A stretch of DNA of 64,000 bases from NCBI RefSeq assembly GCF_018334155.1, contig NZ_JAGXTP010000001.1, forward strand, positions 1,984,001-2,048,000, read 5' to 3'. Positions 46,753-56,498 of the stretch are shown here, one piece after another (the first letter of the stretch is position 1; each line of letters opens with the position of its first letter). The notes below the pieces were generated by a model. The model was given only the letters and a program-made list of their open reading frames with translations. It made no database searches and was not told where the DNA came from. The position numbers and the translations under genes are program-made. Source of the stretch: Devosia litorisediminis (GTDB lineage Bacteria > Pseudomonadota > Alphaproteobacteria > Rhizobiales > Devosiaceae).

Positions 46753-47460
46753 GTGAGCAAATCTGACGGGTCCATTATCGATGTCCGCGCGGTGAACTAC
46801 ACACTGCAAGTTGCGGGTCGTCCGCTGCATATTCTCAAGAATGTCTCGCTGCAGACCAAGCCATCCGAGGTGGTTGCCATTGTCGGCCCATCGGGCAGCG
46901 GCAAGACCTCATTGCTGATGTTGCTGGCGGGGCTGGAACGCGTGACGTCGGGCAGCCTGGCTGTCAACGGCGCCGATCTGACAGCGCTAGGCGAAGATGA
47001 TCTGGCTCGGTTTCGTCGCCACACCATGGGGATCGTATTCCAGAGCTTTCACCTGATCCCATCCCTGAGCGCGATCGACAATGTCGGATTGGCGCTGGAA
47101 ATTGCGGCACCGGAATTGTCGCAAAGCCAAGTCCGGGAACAGGCCAGCGCCGCACTGGCGGCAGTCGGACTGGCTGAACGGCTTGAGCATCGCCCCACCG
47201 CCCTATCAGGTGGTGAACAACAACGCGTCGGTCTGGCGCGCGCCATGGTTGCAAATCCGCCGCTCCTGCTGGCCGATGAACCGACCGGCAATCTGGACCA
47301 GAAGACCGGCGCCATGGTGATCGAGTTGATGTTCAATCTGGCCCGTGAGCGAGGGACTGCCGTAGTGCTGATCACCCATGATGCGGCATTGGCGGCTCGC
47401 GCCGACCGGGTGCTTACCATGACACAGGGCGAGTTGGTTGAAGCTGCGGTGACGCATTGA
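46753..47460 (+). CDS. ABC transporter ATP-binding protein (YbbA/LolD-like)
   Basis: 235 aa: Walker A GPSGSGKTS, Q-loop FQSFHLIPSLSAIDNV, signature LSGGEQQRV, Walker B LLLADEPTGNLD. The MacB/LolD/YbbA class works with an FtsX-type permease. GTG start with AAGGCG upstream. It overlaps the permease gene by one base, so the pair is one transporter. The exact substrate is unknown; YbbA-YbbP is the closest layout. Confidence 0.88.
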   Translation: MSKSDGSIIDVRAVNYTLQVAGRPLHILKNVSLQTKPSEVVAIVGPSGSGKTSLLMLLAGLERVTSGSLAVNGADLTALGEDDLARFRRHTMGIVFQSFHLIPSLSAIDNVGLALEIAAPELSQSQVREQASAALAAVGLAERLEHRPTALSGGEQQRVGLARAMVANPPLLLADEPTGNLDQKTGAMVIELMFNLARERGTAVVLITHDAALAARADRVLTMTQGELVEAAVTH

Positions 47461-50009
47461 TGCGCGCGATCTGGGCCACAGTACGGATCGGGCTGCTCGA
47501 TCTGCGCGGCGATATGCGCCGGTTCATATTGCTGCTGGTGTGTCTGGCAGTGGGCACCGCGTTGATTGCCGGGGTGAACTCGGTGGGCGCCAGCATCACC
47601 CAGGCAATCGGCAGAAACGCCGCCGAATTGATGGGCGGCGATCTCGAATTATCGCGCGCAGACAGACCGGCAACGAGCGGTGAGCTCGCGCAAATGCTGC
47701 AATATGGGCAGGTCGCGGCAGTCGTTGATACCAATGTGCGGGCGCAATCGGCAGCGCAGGATGCCTTTGTCGATCTGGCTGCGGTGGGTGACGGTTATCC
47801 ACTGCTCGGACGGGTTGTCAGCCCGCAGTTGGCGGGCGGCACGCCAATCTCCGAATTCCTTGCCCCCCGCGATGATCTCTATGGCGCACTTCTGGCGCCA
47901 GTGTTGCTGGACCAGTTGGGCCTTTCTGTCGGTGACAGTTTTGAGCTGGGTGGCACGACTTTCCAGGCACGCGGCACCCTGACCAAACTGCCTGACGGAC
48001 CGGTGCGTGGGTTCCGGCTGGGGCTGACCACAGTGGTCACCAATGAGGGACTGGCAAGTCTGCGCGATCGCAGTTCACCCCTGCCCGGGCTGGGCAACTG
48101 GTTCCGCTACAAGCTGCTGCTGAATGCCGGGCAGGATGTCGAAATGGTCCGCGCCGCACTGGATGACGAACTTGGCGCAACGGGTTGGTCGAGCCGCACC
48201 GCGCGCGACGGGCTTGGACCAATGGTGCGTTATTACGACCTGTTCATGCGCTTTTTGGTGATTGTAGGTCTTGGATCGCTGATGATCGGCGGCGTTAGCG
48301 TCTGGACGAGCATGCGGGCCTATATTTCCGAGCGGTCCAGTGTCATCGCCATTCTGCGTAGCCTGGGGGCCGAAAAGTCCCGCGTGATGCTGCATTTTTT
48401 TACGCAGGTGATCGCACTTGCTGCCATTGGCGTGGGCGCGGGCCTGTTGGTCGGCGGGGTTGCCGCCTATGTGGTTCTGCCGGCCATTGGTGAGGCAGTG
48501 GGCATTGAACTGGCACCGAGCGTGCATCTCCAACCCCTGCTCGTTGCCGGAGGTGCCGGGTTCCTGACCGCCTTTGCCTTCGCCTATCTGCCATTGCAGC
48601 AAACCCAGGCCATCCGCCCCGTGACACTGTTTCGATCGCGGGGTCTGGCGGCGCCACCCGTGGACTGGCGCGGGCTATTGCTGACCTGGCAGATCGCTCC
48701 ACTACTGGCGATCATCGGGGGATTTTACTGGCTGGCGGTGCTGATGACCGGCGATCCCCTCATCGTGCTGGTTTTCGGCGCAGTAGGTGTACTGGCGGCA
48801 TTTGTGTTCCACCAGGTGAGCCTGTTTGCCCGCCTGTCGCTGGGGCGCGTGCCCTATGTTCCACTGCGTATCGTGCGGCACGCCTTGCGCGGCATTGCCG
48901 CGTACGGATCTAACGCGGCCGCCGTGGTGATCTCGATGGGCATGGCACTGACCATGCTGATTGTGGTGCTGGTGCTGCAGGGCAATCTTCGTCAAGAATT
49001 CCTCGGCGCTTCGTCCTTCGATGTGCCCACGCTGGTGGCATCGGACCTGTTTCCTGATGAAGTCGAAACCATTGAGGCGATGGTTGGCGTTGATAGCGAT
49101 ATTGCGCTGGCGGTTGCGACACCGATGTTGCGTGGCGCACTGACGGCGATCAATGGCGTGGCGGTGAAAGACGTGCGTACCCGCGGCCCCGAAGCAACAT
49201 TCCTGCTATCGGGTGAGGTCCCCCTGACCTATCGGCCATTGATGCCAGCGGCATCCAAGTTGATGGCGGGCGAATGGTGGGCAGCCGACTACAGCGGATC
49301 AGGCAAGGTATCCCTGCATCATAGTCTGCGCTCGGGTCTTGGCGTCGACATCGGGGACAGCCTGACTTTCGAGATTTTCGGCGACGCTGTGGATGTCGAA
49401 ATTGCCAGTTTCCGAGACTATTCCTGGCAGGGCGGCATCGACTTTCTGGCGACGTTTTCGCCGGGTGTGCTGGATGCCTACCCCATGACGTTGTTTTCAG
49501 CCGTCACCGCGCAGCCCGGCGCTGAGGAAGCCGCTGAGCGGGCGCTGGCTACCGCCGTGCCAGACATCAATTTCATTGCGGTGGGCGACACGCTCAAACA
49601 GATCACAACAGCGCTTGGCCAGTTGTCATTTGCTGCAGCGCTGGTGGGTGGGTTGGCCGTGGGCAACGGCCTTTTGGTGCTGATCGGCAGTCTGGCAACG
49701 GGGCGCCGGCAGCGCGAAGCCGACGCCGTGATCACCAAGGTACTGGGCGCCACCCGGATTGAACTGCTGGCAACAGCCAGCATGCAGTATCTGGTACTGG
49801 CGATCATCGCTTCGATACCCGCTGTCGCGCAGGGAATCGGACTGGGTTGGCTGATTGGTCTGGCGTTGCTGGATGTGGAGTTCACGGTTCAGCTCGATGC
49901 GCTGGGCATCGTTCTGGGATGTGCGATCGCCATCACCGCGCTGCTGGGTGCGCTGACAATCCTGCGTGCCACATCTCGACGCCCCGCCCTGTTGCTGCGC
50001 GACCTTTAA
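47460..50009 (+). CDS. FtsX-like ABC permease (YbbP type)
   Basis: 849 aa with a MacB/FtsX duplicated architecture: an N-terminal helix (about 18-38), a large periplasmic domain (about 40-255), three helices, a further helix in the middle (about 405-450), a second periplasmic domain (about 510-710) and a final three-helix block. YISERSSVIAILRSLGAEKSRVM is the FtsX coupling region. YbbP-type permeases act in export or lipid/enzyme handling; the substrate is unknown. Start ATG overlaps the ATPase stop by one base. Confidence 0.85.
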   Translation: MRAIWATVRIGLLDLRGDMRRFILLLVCLAVGTALIAGVNSVGASITQAIGRNAAELMGGDLELSRADRPATSGELAQMLQYGQVAAVVDTNVRAQSAAQDAFVDLAAVGDGYPLLGRVVSPQLAGGTPISEFLAPRDDLYGALLAPVLLDQLGLSVGDSFELGGTTFQARGTLTKLPDGPVRGFRLGLTTVVTNEGLASLRDRSSPLPGLGNWFRYKLLLNAGQDVEMVRAALDDELGATGWSSRTARDGLGPMVRYYDLFMRFLVIVGLGSLMIGGVSVWTSMRAYISERSSVIAILRSLGAEKSRVMLHFFTQVIALAAIGVGAGLLVGGVAAYVVLPAIGEAVGIELAPSVHLQPLLVAGGAGFLTAFAFAYLPLQQTQAIRPVTLFRSRGLAAPPVDWRGLLLTWQIAPLLAIIGGFYWLAVLMTGDPLIVLVFGAVGVLAAFVFHQVSLFARLSLGRVPYVPLRIVRHALRGIAAYGSNAAAVVISMGMALTMLIVVLVLQGNLRQEFLGASSFDVPTLVASDLFPDEVETIEAMVGVDSDIALAVATPMLRGALTAINGVAVKDVRTRGPEATFLLSGEVPLTYRPLMPAASKLMAGEWWAADYSGSGKVSLHHSLRSGLGVDIGDSLTFEIFGDAVDVEIASFRDYSWQGGIDFLATFSPGVLDAYPMTLFSAVTAQPGAEEAAERALATAVPDINFIAVGDTLKQITTALGQLSFAAALVGGLAVGNGLLVLIGSLATGRRQREADAVITKVLGATRIELLATASMQYLVLAIIASIPAVAQGIGLGWLIGLALLDVEFTVQLDALGIVLGCAIAITALLGALTILRATSRRPALLLRDL

Positions 50010-50331
50010 TTCGCGCGATGAATCCGGCGTCGCGGGGCTCGAACGGGCGCAACGCTTGACTTTGCGTGGTAGCAAAACGACACTGTTGCCTTGAGATTGA
50101 ACGCGTATTTCTAACGGTGCCGAACCGCGCTGCGCAGCGTTCCAGCCAGAACGACCCGCGCGCATGACAGAGCGCCTCGGAGTCCATTTTCGGCGTTGGG
50201 CGACACCCACCGAAAATCAAACGCAAAAATTCACAAGTTTTTTGTTTTTTTTCGTTCCTTGTCGAATTTTTTTCAACTTCGCAAATAATTGCTGACTGTC
50301 GCTCGAAGCGCGCCTGAGGCGCCCGATGCGG

Positions 50332-50346
50332 ATCTGACGGTCAGAT
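50332..50346. promoter_or_regulatory. TetR-like palindrome upstream of the sugar importer
   Basis: ATCTGACGGTCAGAT is a perfect 7+1+7 dyad. Its 11-base core CTGACGGTCAG is identical to the core of the operator at 6301-6317. It lies about 440 bases before the binding-protein gene. It is a candidate second target of the TetR protein at 6356. Confidence 0.45.
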
Positions 50347-50549
50347 ACAGCTCGATGACAGCAGCGCCCCTGCCAAGCTACTGATACACAACCGCAATTT
50401 GCCTCTGTTCGGCGTCGCATCTGTGCATGATAACCGCAAAAATTAGAGTCATTCCCACCCGCGAGTGACCTTCGCTCTCGCTGAAAACGGGAGCGCATTT
50501 CGCCAAATAGCGGGGCGAAATGCAACGTCATAACGGATCGCCACTTGCA

Positions 50550-50584
50550 TTGACTTTTGGTGAAATTGCCACATATTCGATAAT
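50550..50584 (+). promoter_or_regulatory. Possible promoter of the ABC importer operon
   Basis: TTGACT (50550-50555) is followed 17 bases later by an AT-rich stretch (ATATTC), and GATAAT lies at 50579-50584 with TTGGTG 16 bases upstream. Either combination could be a sigma-70 promoter. Which one is used is not clear. Confidence 0.35.
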
Positions 50585-50788
50585 TAACCGCAGTTAAGAA
50601 CAACAAGTCACAAAACAGCGGTGCGCGTCGGGGTAGGCGCGAAATCTGAGGTACGCACGTCAGGCGATTGATCGACGGTCCCGGAGGGTGGACTGTTTGA
50701 TGCTGCGCGGTCGTGTCCGGATTTTCGAAATTACCCCTAAGGAGGAGGCTCGACCATGGCGGTCCGGGCCGATCTGGGAGGAAAGTAT

Positions 50789-52696
50789 ATGACACGGCTC
50801 AGCCGCTTCATGATGGCCCCGCTACTGGGCGCACTACTATCGACAACCGCACTTGCTCAGGGGACGATGACCGACGTCGGCACGCCCCGCAACGAGACAC
50901 TGATCGTGCAGACCTTTGACGGTAAGGTCGCCAATCCCGATGCACAGAACCCCTTCATTTCCTATGCGATCTGGCGTGGCTTCCGTGAGCTCGGCTGGAG
51001 CTCGCTGTGGGAGATGGATACCGCGACCGGTAAATCCTATACCGAGCTTGCCGCGGAGATGCCTGAGGTCCTCAACGACGAGCATACCAAGTTCCGCGTC
51101 AAGCTGCGCGAGGGCGTGTACTGGAGCGACGGTGTGGAATTCACCACCGCCGATCTGGACTACACGCTCGACGCCACCTTCAAGTACCGGGACAAGCTCA
51201 CCCGCGTTTCCCAGGTCGCCAGCCTGATCAAGAGCTGGGAAGTGATCGACGACTACACCATTGAGTTCGAAACCACCGAACCATCGTACGATTTCGAGAC
51301 GGCCATGGGTGTGTACTCATGGGGCGCCCGCTTCGTGCCCGTTCCTAAGCACATCTTCGAGCCGCTTGGCGATGACGTGATCACCTTCAACAACGCTCCC
51401 GCCGTTACGCTCGGGCCATACAAGATCAAGGAGTACGATCCGAATGGCTTCTGGCAGCTATGGGAGCTGCGTGATGATTGGGAGCGTTCCGGTTGGGGCA
51501 ATCTGGGCGAGCCCAAGGCCAAGTACGTTCTCTACAAGGACTTTGGCGCTGAAGAGACACGCACGCTGGCGTTCGTTCAGAACCAGTACGATATCGACAC
51601 CTTCATGAGCCCGGATTCGATCCAGGCGGCGAAGGCTCGCAATCCGAACATTCAGACGTTCTCCGACAGCCTTCCCTACCATGACATGAACGATGCCTGC
51701 TCGTGGGCACTGTACATGAACCAGCACCAGGCTCCTTACGACCTCGAAGAGGCACGTTGGGCCATGGCCCTGTCGCTCGACCTCAAGCAGGTTGGCATCA
51801 CCGCTCTGAGTGGCCAGTTCAAGGTTGCCGCTTTGCCGATCGCCGACACCCCTGTGACCGGTCCGATCTTTTATGAGCCTTCGGCTGATTTCCTTTCGAA
51901 CCTGACCCTGTCTGACGGCTACAAGCCGTTCGATCCAAACTTTGGTGCAGACCTTGTTGCTGCGCTCAAGGAACAGGGTATGCCTGAATCCGAACTGCCG
52001 TCCGCCGACAATATCGCGGCGAGCTTTGGTGGCGGTTGGTGGAAGCACGACACCGCAGAAGCCGAAAAGCTGTTCGCTTCGGTCGGCATGACCAAAGGCG
52101 ATGACGGCTTCTACATGATGCCAGATGGCACACCTTGGGAAATCACCCTGACTACTCCGGGCGACTGGAACAAGAACATGCAGCGGCTTGGTTTCTCCAT
52201 CGCCGACAGCTGGAAGAAGGCGGGTATCAATGTTTCCGTCCAGCAGGTCGACAGTGGTGAGTTCGGCGCAACCCGGACAACCAACTCCAAGATGGAAGTG
52301 ATGTTGGATTGGGCCAATACCTGCGTCTATAACGCAAACTGGCGTAATAGCTGGGGCGTGTTCAAGGCTGACAACGTCAAGGATGCCAATTCGGACGAAG
52401 CGCTGAACGGCAACTGGATGCGTGTCACCGATCCCGAGATCTTCGACATCGTCGAAGAGAGCGCCTCGCTTGAGACGACCTCGCCCGAATACATCGCCAA
52501 TGGTCTTGAGATTGCGCACAAGCTGACCACCACGATGCAGGCGATCAACCTGATGGGCATTCCCACGACGGTTCCAACCAACAGCACTTACTGGACGAAC
52601 TACTCCAAGCAGGACAACTTCTATGCTGCTCCTTACACTTGGTGGTCCTCGTTCAAGAAGACGCTGGTGAACATCGAACCCACGGGCAAGGAATAG
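50789..52696 (+). CDS. Family-5 ABC transporter solute-binding protein
   Basis: 635 aa, periplasmic, the SBP_bac_5 (oligopeptide/oligosaccharide) type. Signal peptide residues 1-23 (MTRLSRFMMAPLLGALLSTT, cleavage after ALA). Conserved segments include EVLNDEHTKFRVKLREGVYWSDG, read in two parts, and the domain II FEYEMxLDWAN-type strand EVMLDWANT. I chose ATG 50789 with GGGAGGAAAG upstream; an ATG at 50756 also has a good ribosome site and would add 11 residues. The operon partners and following glycosidases suggest an oligosaccharide or glycoside rather than peptide. That is inferred. Confidence 0.88.
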   Translation: MTRLSRFMMAPLLGALLSTTALAQGTMTDVGTPRNETLIVQTFDGKVANPDAQNPFISYAIWRGFRELGWSSLWEMDTATGKSYTELAAEMPEVLNDEHTKFRVKLREGVYWSDGVEFTTADLDYTLDATFKYRDKLTRVSQVASLIKSWEVIDDYTIEFETTEPSYDFETAMGVYSWGARFVPVPKHIFEPLGDDVITFNNAPAVTLGPYKIKEYDPNGFWQLWELRDDWERSGWGNLGEPKAKYVLYKDFGAEETRTLAFVQNQYDIDTFMSPDSIQAAKARNPNIQTFSDSLPYHDMNDACSWALYMNQHQAPYDLEEARWAMALSLDLKQVGITALSGQFKVAALPIADTPVTGPIFYEPSADFLSNLTLSDGYKPFDPNFGADLVAALKEQGMPESELPSADNIAASFGGGWWKHDTAEAEKLFASVGMTKGDDGFYMMPDGTPWEITLTTPGDWNKNMQRLGFSIADSWKKAGINVSVQQVDSGEFGATRTTNSKMEVMLDWANTCVYNANWRNSWGVFKADNVKDANSDEALNGNWMRVTDPEIFDIVEESASLETTSPEYIANGLEIAHKLTTTMQAINLMGIPTTVPTNSTYWTNYSKQDNFYAAPYTWWSSFKKTLVNIEPTGKE

Positions 52697-52713
52697 TCCT
52701 CCCGACTAGTGAT

Positions 52714-52735
52714 GGGGCGGCGTTCGCGTCGCCCC
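52714..52735 (+). other. Intercistronic hairpin after the binding-protein gene
   Basis: GGGGCGGCG (52714-52722) and CGTCGCCCC (52727-52735) pair with one wobble around a TTCG tetraloop, 17 bases after the stop. No T run. It probably protects the upstream mRNA and allows excess of the binding protein. Confidence 0.6.
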
Positions 52736-52767
52736 CTCCATTTCCTCGACGATTCAAGGATTAAGTT

Positions 52768-53769
52768 ATGGGCGTGCTCCAGTACGTTGCCAAGCGAGTA
52801 GGTCTGTACCTTGCAGTCCTGTTTGTTGGCCTGACGATCACCTTCTTCCTCCCGCGCGTGATGCCGGTGAACCCGATTGATGGCTATATCGGTGAACTGC
52901 AGTCACTGTCTTCAGGGAGCCTGACTTCAGAGGCGATTGCCGAACTCAGAGAGAATCTCGAGGAGCTCTACGGCCTCAAGGGTGACATCGGCACCCAGTA
53001 TCTGTCCTATCTGGAGCGCGTTATCCTGCGCTTCGACTTCGGCCCCTCCTTTGCCTATTACCCCGCCGACGTCAAAACGATCATTTTCAACGCCCTGCCC
53101 TGGACGCTGACGCTGCTGCTGACCACCACCGTTATCGGCTGGGCGCTGGGCAATATGGTGGGCCTGGTGGCGGGCTACTTCCACACCCGCAAGATGGCGA
53201 CGGTGCTGGAGATCGTGGGGATCATGATCTACCCGATCCCCTACTACATCCTGGCGGTGTCAGTGATCCTACTGTTCGCCTATGTCTGGCCGATCTTCCC
53301 GCTGTCAGCGACCTTCCCGGTCGGTGAGTTCTCGCTGAACAAGATGTGGCTGATCATCTACAACTCCTTCCTGCCCGCTTTGGCACTGGTGTTGGCCGGG
53401 TTTGGCTGGAACATCCTGAGCATGAAAGCCCTGGCGGTCGCCACGACCGAAGAAGCCTACGTGACCTATGCACGGCTCAAGGGCGCGTCAAACTGGACGC
53501 GGATGACACGCTACGTGTTCCGCAACGCCATGCTGCCTCAGGTCACAGCGCTCGCGCTGTCCATCGGCACCGTGTTCAACGGCGCCCTGCTCACCGAGAT
53601 CATCTTCTCATTCCCCGGCGTCGGTCTGATCATGCGCACCGCAGCAAGCGGGGGCGATTACAACGTCCTTTACGGCGTGATCACCGTGTCGATCATCGCG
53701 GTGGCGACTGCCGGCCTTGTGATCGACCTGCTTTACCCACTCCTCGATCCCCGGATTCGTCACAAATGA
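52768..53769 (+). CDS. ABC transporter permease (DppB/OppB type)
   Basis: 333 aa, six membrane helices (about residues 10-30, 105-125, 140-165, 185-205, 255-275 and 305-325). BPD_transp_1 fold with the EAA-loop region AVATTEEAYVTYARLKGASNW. First of the two permeases. Its stop overlaps the next start by four bases (ATGA). Confidence 0.92.
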   Translation: MGVLQYVAKRVGLYLAVLFVGLTITFFLPRVMPVNPIDGYIGELQSLSSGSLTSEAIAELRENLEELYGLKGDIGTQYLSYLERVILRFDFGPSFAYYPADVKTIIFNALPWTLTLLLTTTVIGWALGNMVGLVAGYFHTRKMATVLEIVGIMIYPIPYYILAVSVILLFAYVWPIFPLSATFPVGEFSLNKMWLIIYNSFLPALALVLAGFGWNILSMKALAVATTEEAYVTYARLKGASNWTRMTRYVFRNAMLPQVTALALSIGTVFNGALLTEIIFSFPGVGLIMRTAASGGDYNVLYGVITVSIIAVATAGLVIDLLYPLLDPRIRHK

Positions 53770-54662
53770 GTAGCAACACCAAAACTGCCGCCGCCCCGGT
53801 GCTGCTGAGCACTCGCCCGAAATGGGAGAGCCTGCTCTGGCTGCTCAACATCCGGCTCATCATCGGCCTGACCATCGTCGGCGTGCTGGCTGTCGGCAGC
53901 TACATCCTGCCCATCTTCAACACGGTCGACCCCTCCGAACAGGCGACATACTGGAAGAACCTGCCCATGTCGGGCGAGCACCTTCTGGGCACCAACTCGC
54001 TGGGTCAGGACATCTTCTGGTACCTGGTCTATTCGGTCCGCAATTCCCTGACGCTTGGGTTTGTGGTGGCCATCGGCGTGACGATCATTTCCACGATCGT
54101 GGGCCTGAGTGCCGGCTATATCGGGGGCAGCTTCGAGCGGATCGTCATGCTCATCGTCGACACCTTCATCACCATCCCCCTGCTACCCGTACTGATCATT
54201 CTGGGCGCGGTTATTCGCGGCAGCTCGACCTTTCTGACAGTTGGTCTAGTGATCATCATCTTCGGGTGGGCCTGGGGTGCCAGAACGGTACGGTCGATGG
54301 CGCTGACCCTGCGCGAACGCGAGTTCATCAACATGGCGCGCTTTTCGGGGGCCAATACGATCCACGTGCTCGTCAACGAGATCTTCCCCTATGTGTCGGC
54401 CTATCTGCTGGTGGGCTTCATCAACACGGTGCTGTTCGCCATCAATACCGAAGCCACCCTTGCGGTGATCGGCCTGTCCAAGGTGGAGGTGCCGACCCTG
54501 GGCTCAATCATCTTCTGGGCGCTCAGCTACAACGCAATGTTCACCGGCAACTATGTGTGGATCGTTGCGCCCATTCTCACCACAGTGACCCTGTTCCTGG
54601 GCCTGTTTCTCACCTCGACCGGCTTTAATGCCGCATTTGCAAGCAAGCGCGGTGTTGCATGA
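53766..54662 (+). CDS. ABC transporter permease (DppC/OppC type)
   Basis: 298 aa, six membrane helices, including one near residues 29-50. The EAA loop is EREFINMARFSGANTIHVL. DppC-type partner of the gene before it. ATG overlaps the previous stop by four bases; the longer frame upstream is an out-of-phase shadow. Confidence 0.92.
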   Translation: MSSNTKTAAAPVLLSTRPKWESLLWLLNIRLIIGLTIVGVLAVGSYILPIFNTVDPSEQATYWKNLPMSGEHLLGTNSLGQDIFWYLVYSVRNSLTLGFVVAIGVTIISTIVGLSAGYIGGSFERIVMLIVDTFITIPLLPVLIILGAVIRGSSTFLTVGLVIIIFGWAWGARTVRSMALTLREREFINMARFSGANTIHVLVNEIFPYVSAYLLVGFINTVLFAINTEATLAVIGLSKVEVPTLGSIIFWALSYNAMFTGNYVWIVAPILTTVTLFLGLFLTSTGFNAAFASKRGVA

Positions 54663-55639
54663 TCCGTCTTAATAACCTCGTTGTCTCCTATCGAACCGGC
54701 CGCGGCGCCATCAACGCTGTAGACGGTGTCTCTGTTGAAATTCCCGATGGCTGCATTGTCGGCATTGCCGGCGAGTCCGGGTGTGGCAAGTCCACATTGA
54801 TGAAGGCGATCTACGGAGACATCATGTCCCCGATGACGCTTTCTGAAGGCGGGATCGACTACGGCTTCAAAAACGAACGTGGCGAGCAGATCACCAGCTC
54901 CAACATTCAGGAAGAGTGGTTCAAGCGCATTTCCTACGTGCCACAGAGTTCGATGAACTCGCTCAATCCAGTGGTGCGCGTGGGCACGCAGTTTGTCGAC
55001 TTTCCTGGTTCGGACCCCGACAAGAAGCGGGTCATGGAGCAGGTGCGCGCCTATGTCGGCAAGCTGGGGCTGCCGCAGGAAGCCCTTGATGCCTTCCCGC
55101 ATCAGCTCTCGGGCGGCATGCGCCAGCGTGTGATGATTGCCCTGGCCACCTTCTTCCAGCCCGAGCTCATCCTTGCTGATGAGCCGACCACGGCGCTCGA
55201 CGTGGTGGTGCAAAAGGAAATCCTGCTGCTGCTGATGGAACTGCAGGAGCAGATGAGGAACACGATCCTTATCGTGTCGCACGATATGGGTGTGCACTAT
55301 CAGGTCACCAATCGCATGCTGATCATGTACGCCGCCAAGGCCGCCGAGTACGGCGAGTCCGAAGCCATCTTCCGCGATCCACTGCATCCTTATACGCGCA
55401 TGCTGATCAACTCCCTGCCCACCATTGGCGACGACCGCGCCCGTCAGGGCATTCCGGGGACGCCACCAAGCCTGTGGCGCAAGCTGAGCGGCTGTCGCTT
55501 TGCCGACCGGTGCCCGCTGGCAACCGACAAATGCCGGGCCGAAGAGCCCGAATTCATTGAACACAGACCCGGACAATGGGCCGCGTGCCACTATGCGGGC
55601 ACCGAAATTACGCAGTCGGGGGACGGATCATGGCAGTAA
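54659..55639 (+). CDS. ABC transporter ATPase (DppD/OppD type)
   Basis: 326 aa: Walker [10 protein letters not shown], signature LSGGMRQRV, Walker [13 protein letters not shown], and the Opp C-terminal domain with Cys residues typical of an iron-sulfur-like motif ([15 protein letters not shown]). ATGA overlap with the permease gene. Overlaps the following ATPase gene by ten bases. Confidence 0.93.
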   Translation: MIRLNNLVVSYRTGRGAINAVDGVSVEIPDGCIVGIAGESGCGKSTLMKAIYGDIMSPMTLSEGGIDYGFKNERGEQITSSNIQEEWFKRISYVPQSSMNSLNPVVRVGTQFVDFPGSDPDKKRVMEQVRAYVGKLGLPQEALDAFPHQLSGGMRQRVMIALATFFQPELILADEPTTALDVVVQKEILLLLMELQEQMRNTILIVSHDMGVHYQVTNRMLIMYAAKAAEYGESEAIFRDPLHPYTRMLINSLPTIGDDRARQGIPGTPPSLWRKLSGCRFADRCPLATDKCRAEEPEFIEHRPGQWAACHYAGTEITQSGDGSWQ

Positions 55640-56472
55640 TTTTGCGCACTGAAGGGCTCAACAAGGTCTACCGCCTGGGCAGCCTGACCCGGAACAAGCA
55701 AATCCGCGCGCTGCACGATGTGAACCTGAACATCGAGAGCGACGAACCCGCCATCATCAGCGTGGTGGGAGAGTCGGGCAGCGGCAAGACAACGCTGGCC
55801 AAGACCCTGCTCCGTCTGGTCGAGCCCACTTCGGGCCGTGCAATTGTCTACGACAAGGTGGTGGCGGGAAAGGGCGTCAGGCCCAACAAGCGCGAGTTCC
55901 TGCGCTCCATCCAGCCTATCTTTCAGAACCCGTTTGAGGCGTTCAGCCGCTATCGCCCGGTCGACGCCTATCTCCATGAGACGGCGACACGCGTCGCCGG
56001 CCTCAAGGGCGAAGAGGCTTATGGTGCCATCGAAACTGCACTGGCATCTGTGGGACTGGAATATGCCGATGTGCGCGGCAAGTACTCCAACCAGTTCTCG
56101 GGTGGTGAACTGCAGCGCGTTTCCATCGCACGAGCGCTGATCCCCGAGCCGAGCCTGATCATTGCCGACGAGCCCGTTTCGATGATCGACGCGTCGCGCC
56201 GCATGATCATCATCAATCTGTTCCTCAAACTCAAGCTCGAGGCCAAGCGGAGCTTTTTGTATATCACCCACGATCTGGCGACCGCCTACTACATCAGCGA
56301 TTACGTTGCGGTGATGAACAAGGGCGTCATTGTGGAGTTTGGTACGGCGCAGTCCGTGATGGGCAATCCGCAGCACGACTATACCAAGCTGCTCCTCTCC
56401 TCGATCCCAAGCACACAGAAGCGCTGGCGGCCTCGGGTAACACCATCATCCCCCAGCGTGGTTTCGGCATAG
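55630..56472 (+). CDS. ABC transporter ATPase (DppF/OppF type)
   Basis: 280 aa: Walker A GESGSGKTT, signature FSGGELQRVSI, Walker B LIIADEPVSMID. The last residues after the nucleotide-binding domain are short, so it lacks the full Opp C-terminal cap of its partner; this is common in OppF-type proteins of sugar systems. ATG 55630. The glycosidase gene follows 26 bases later. Confidence 0.92.
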   Translation: MAVILRTEGLNKVYRLGSLTRNKQIRALHDVNLNIESDEPAIISVVGESGSGKTTLAKTLLRLVEPTSGRAIVYDKVVAGKGVRPNKREFLRSIQPIFQNPFEAFSRYRPVDAYLHETATRVAGLKGEEAYGAIETALASVGLEYADVRGKYSNQFSGGELQRVSIARALIPEPSLIIADEPVSMIDASRRMIIINLFLKLKLEAKRSFLYITHDLATAYYISDYVAVMNKGVIVEFGTAQSVMGNPQHDYTKLLLSSIPSTQKRWRPRVTPSSPSVVSA

Positions 56473-56498
56473 AGTCTTCTCAGACACAGGAACCAGAC

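Larger units (their letters stand above)
50010..50788 (+). other. Long noncoding gap upstream of the ABC importer
   Basis: About 780 bases with no supportable gene. It holds T-rich tracts near 50237-50272, a dyad ATCTGACGGTCAGAT (50332-50346), a perfect 10-base hairpin (GCATTTCGCC at 50495-50504 with GGCGAAATGC at 50514-50523), and an AT-rich promoter-like stretch near 50550-50584. A minus-strand open frame across part of it has no family character and no plausible start, so I do not annotate it. Confidence 0.6.

Noticed and set aside
50217..50795. 192-aa minus-strand open frame upstream of the importer
   Set aside because: It covers T-rich and dyad-rich intergenic sequence, has low-complexity ends and no domain. 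Its start lies inside the plus-strand gene region.
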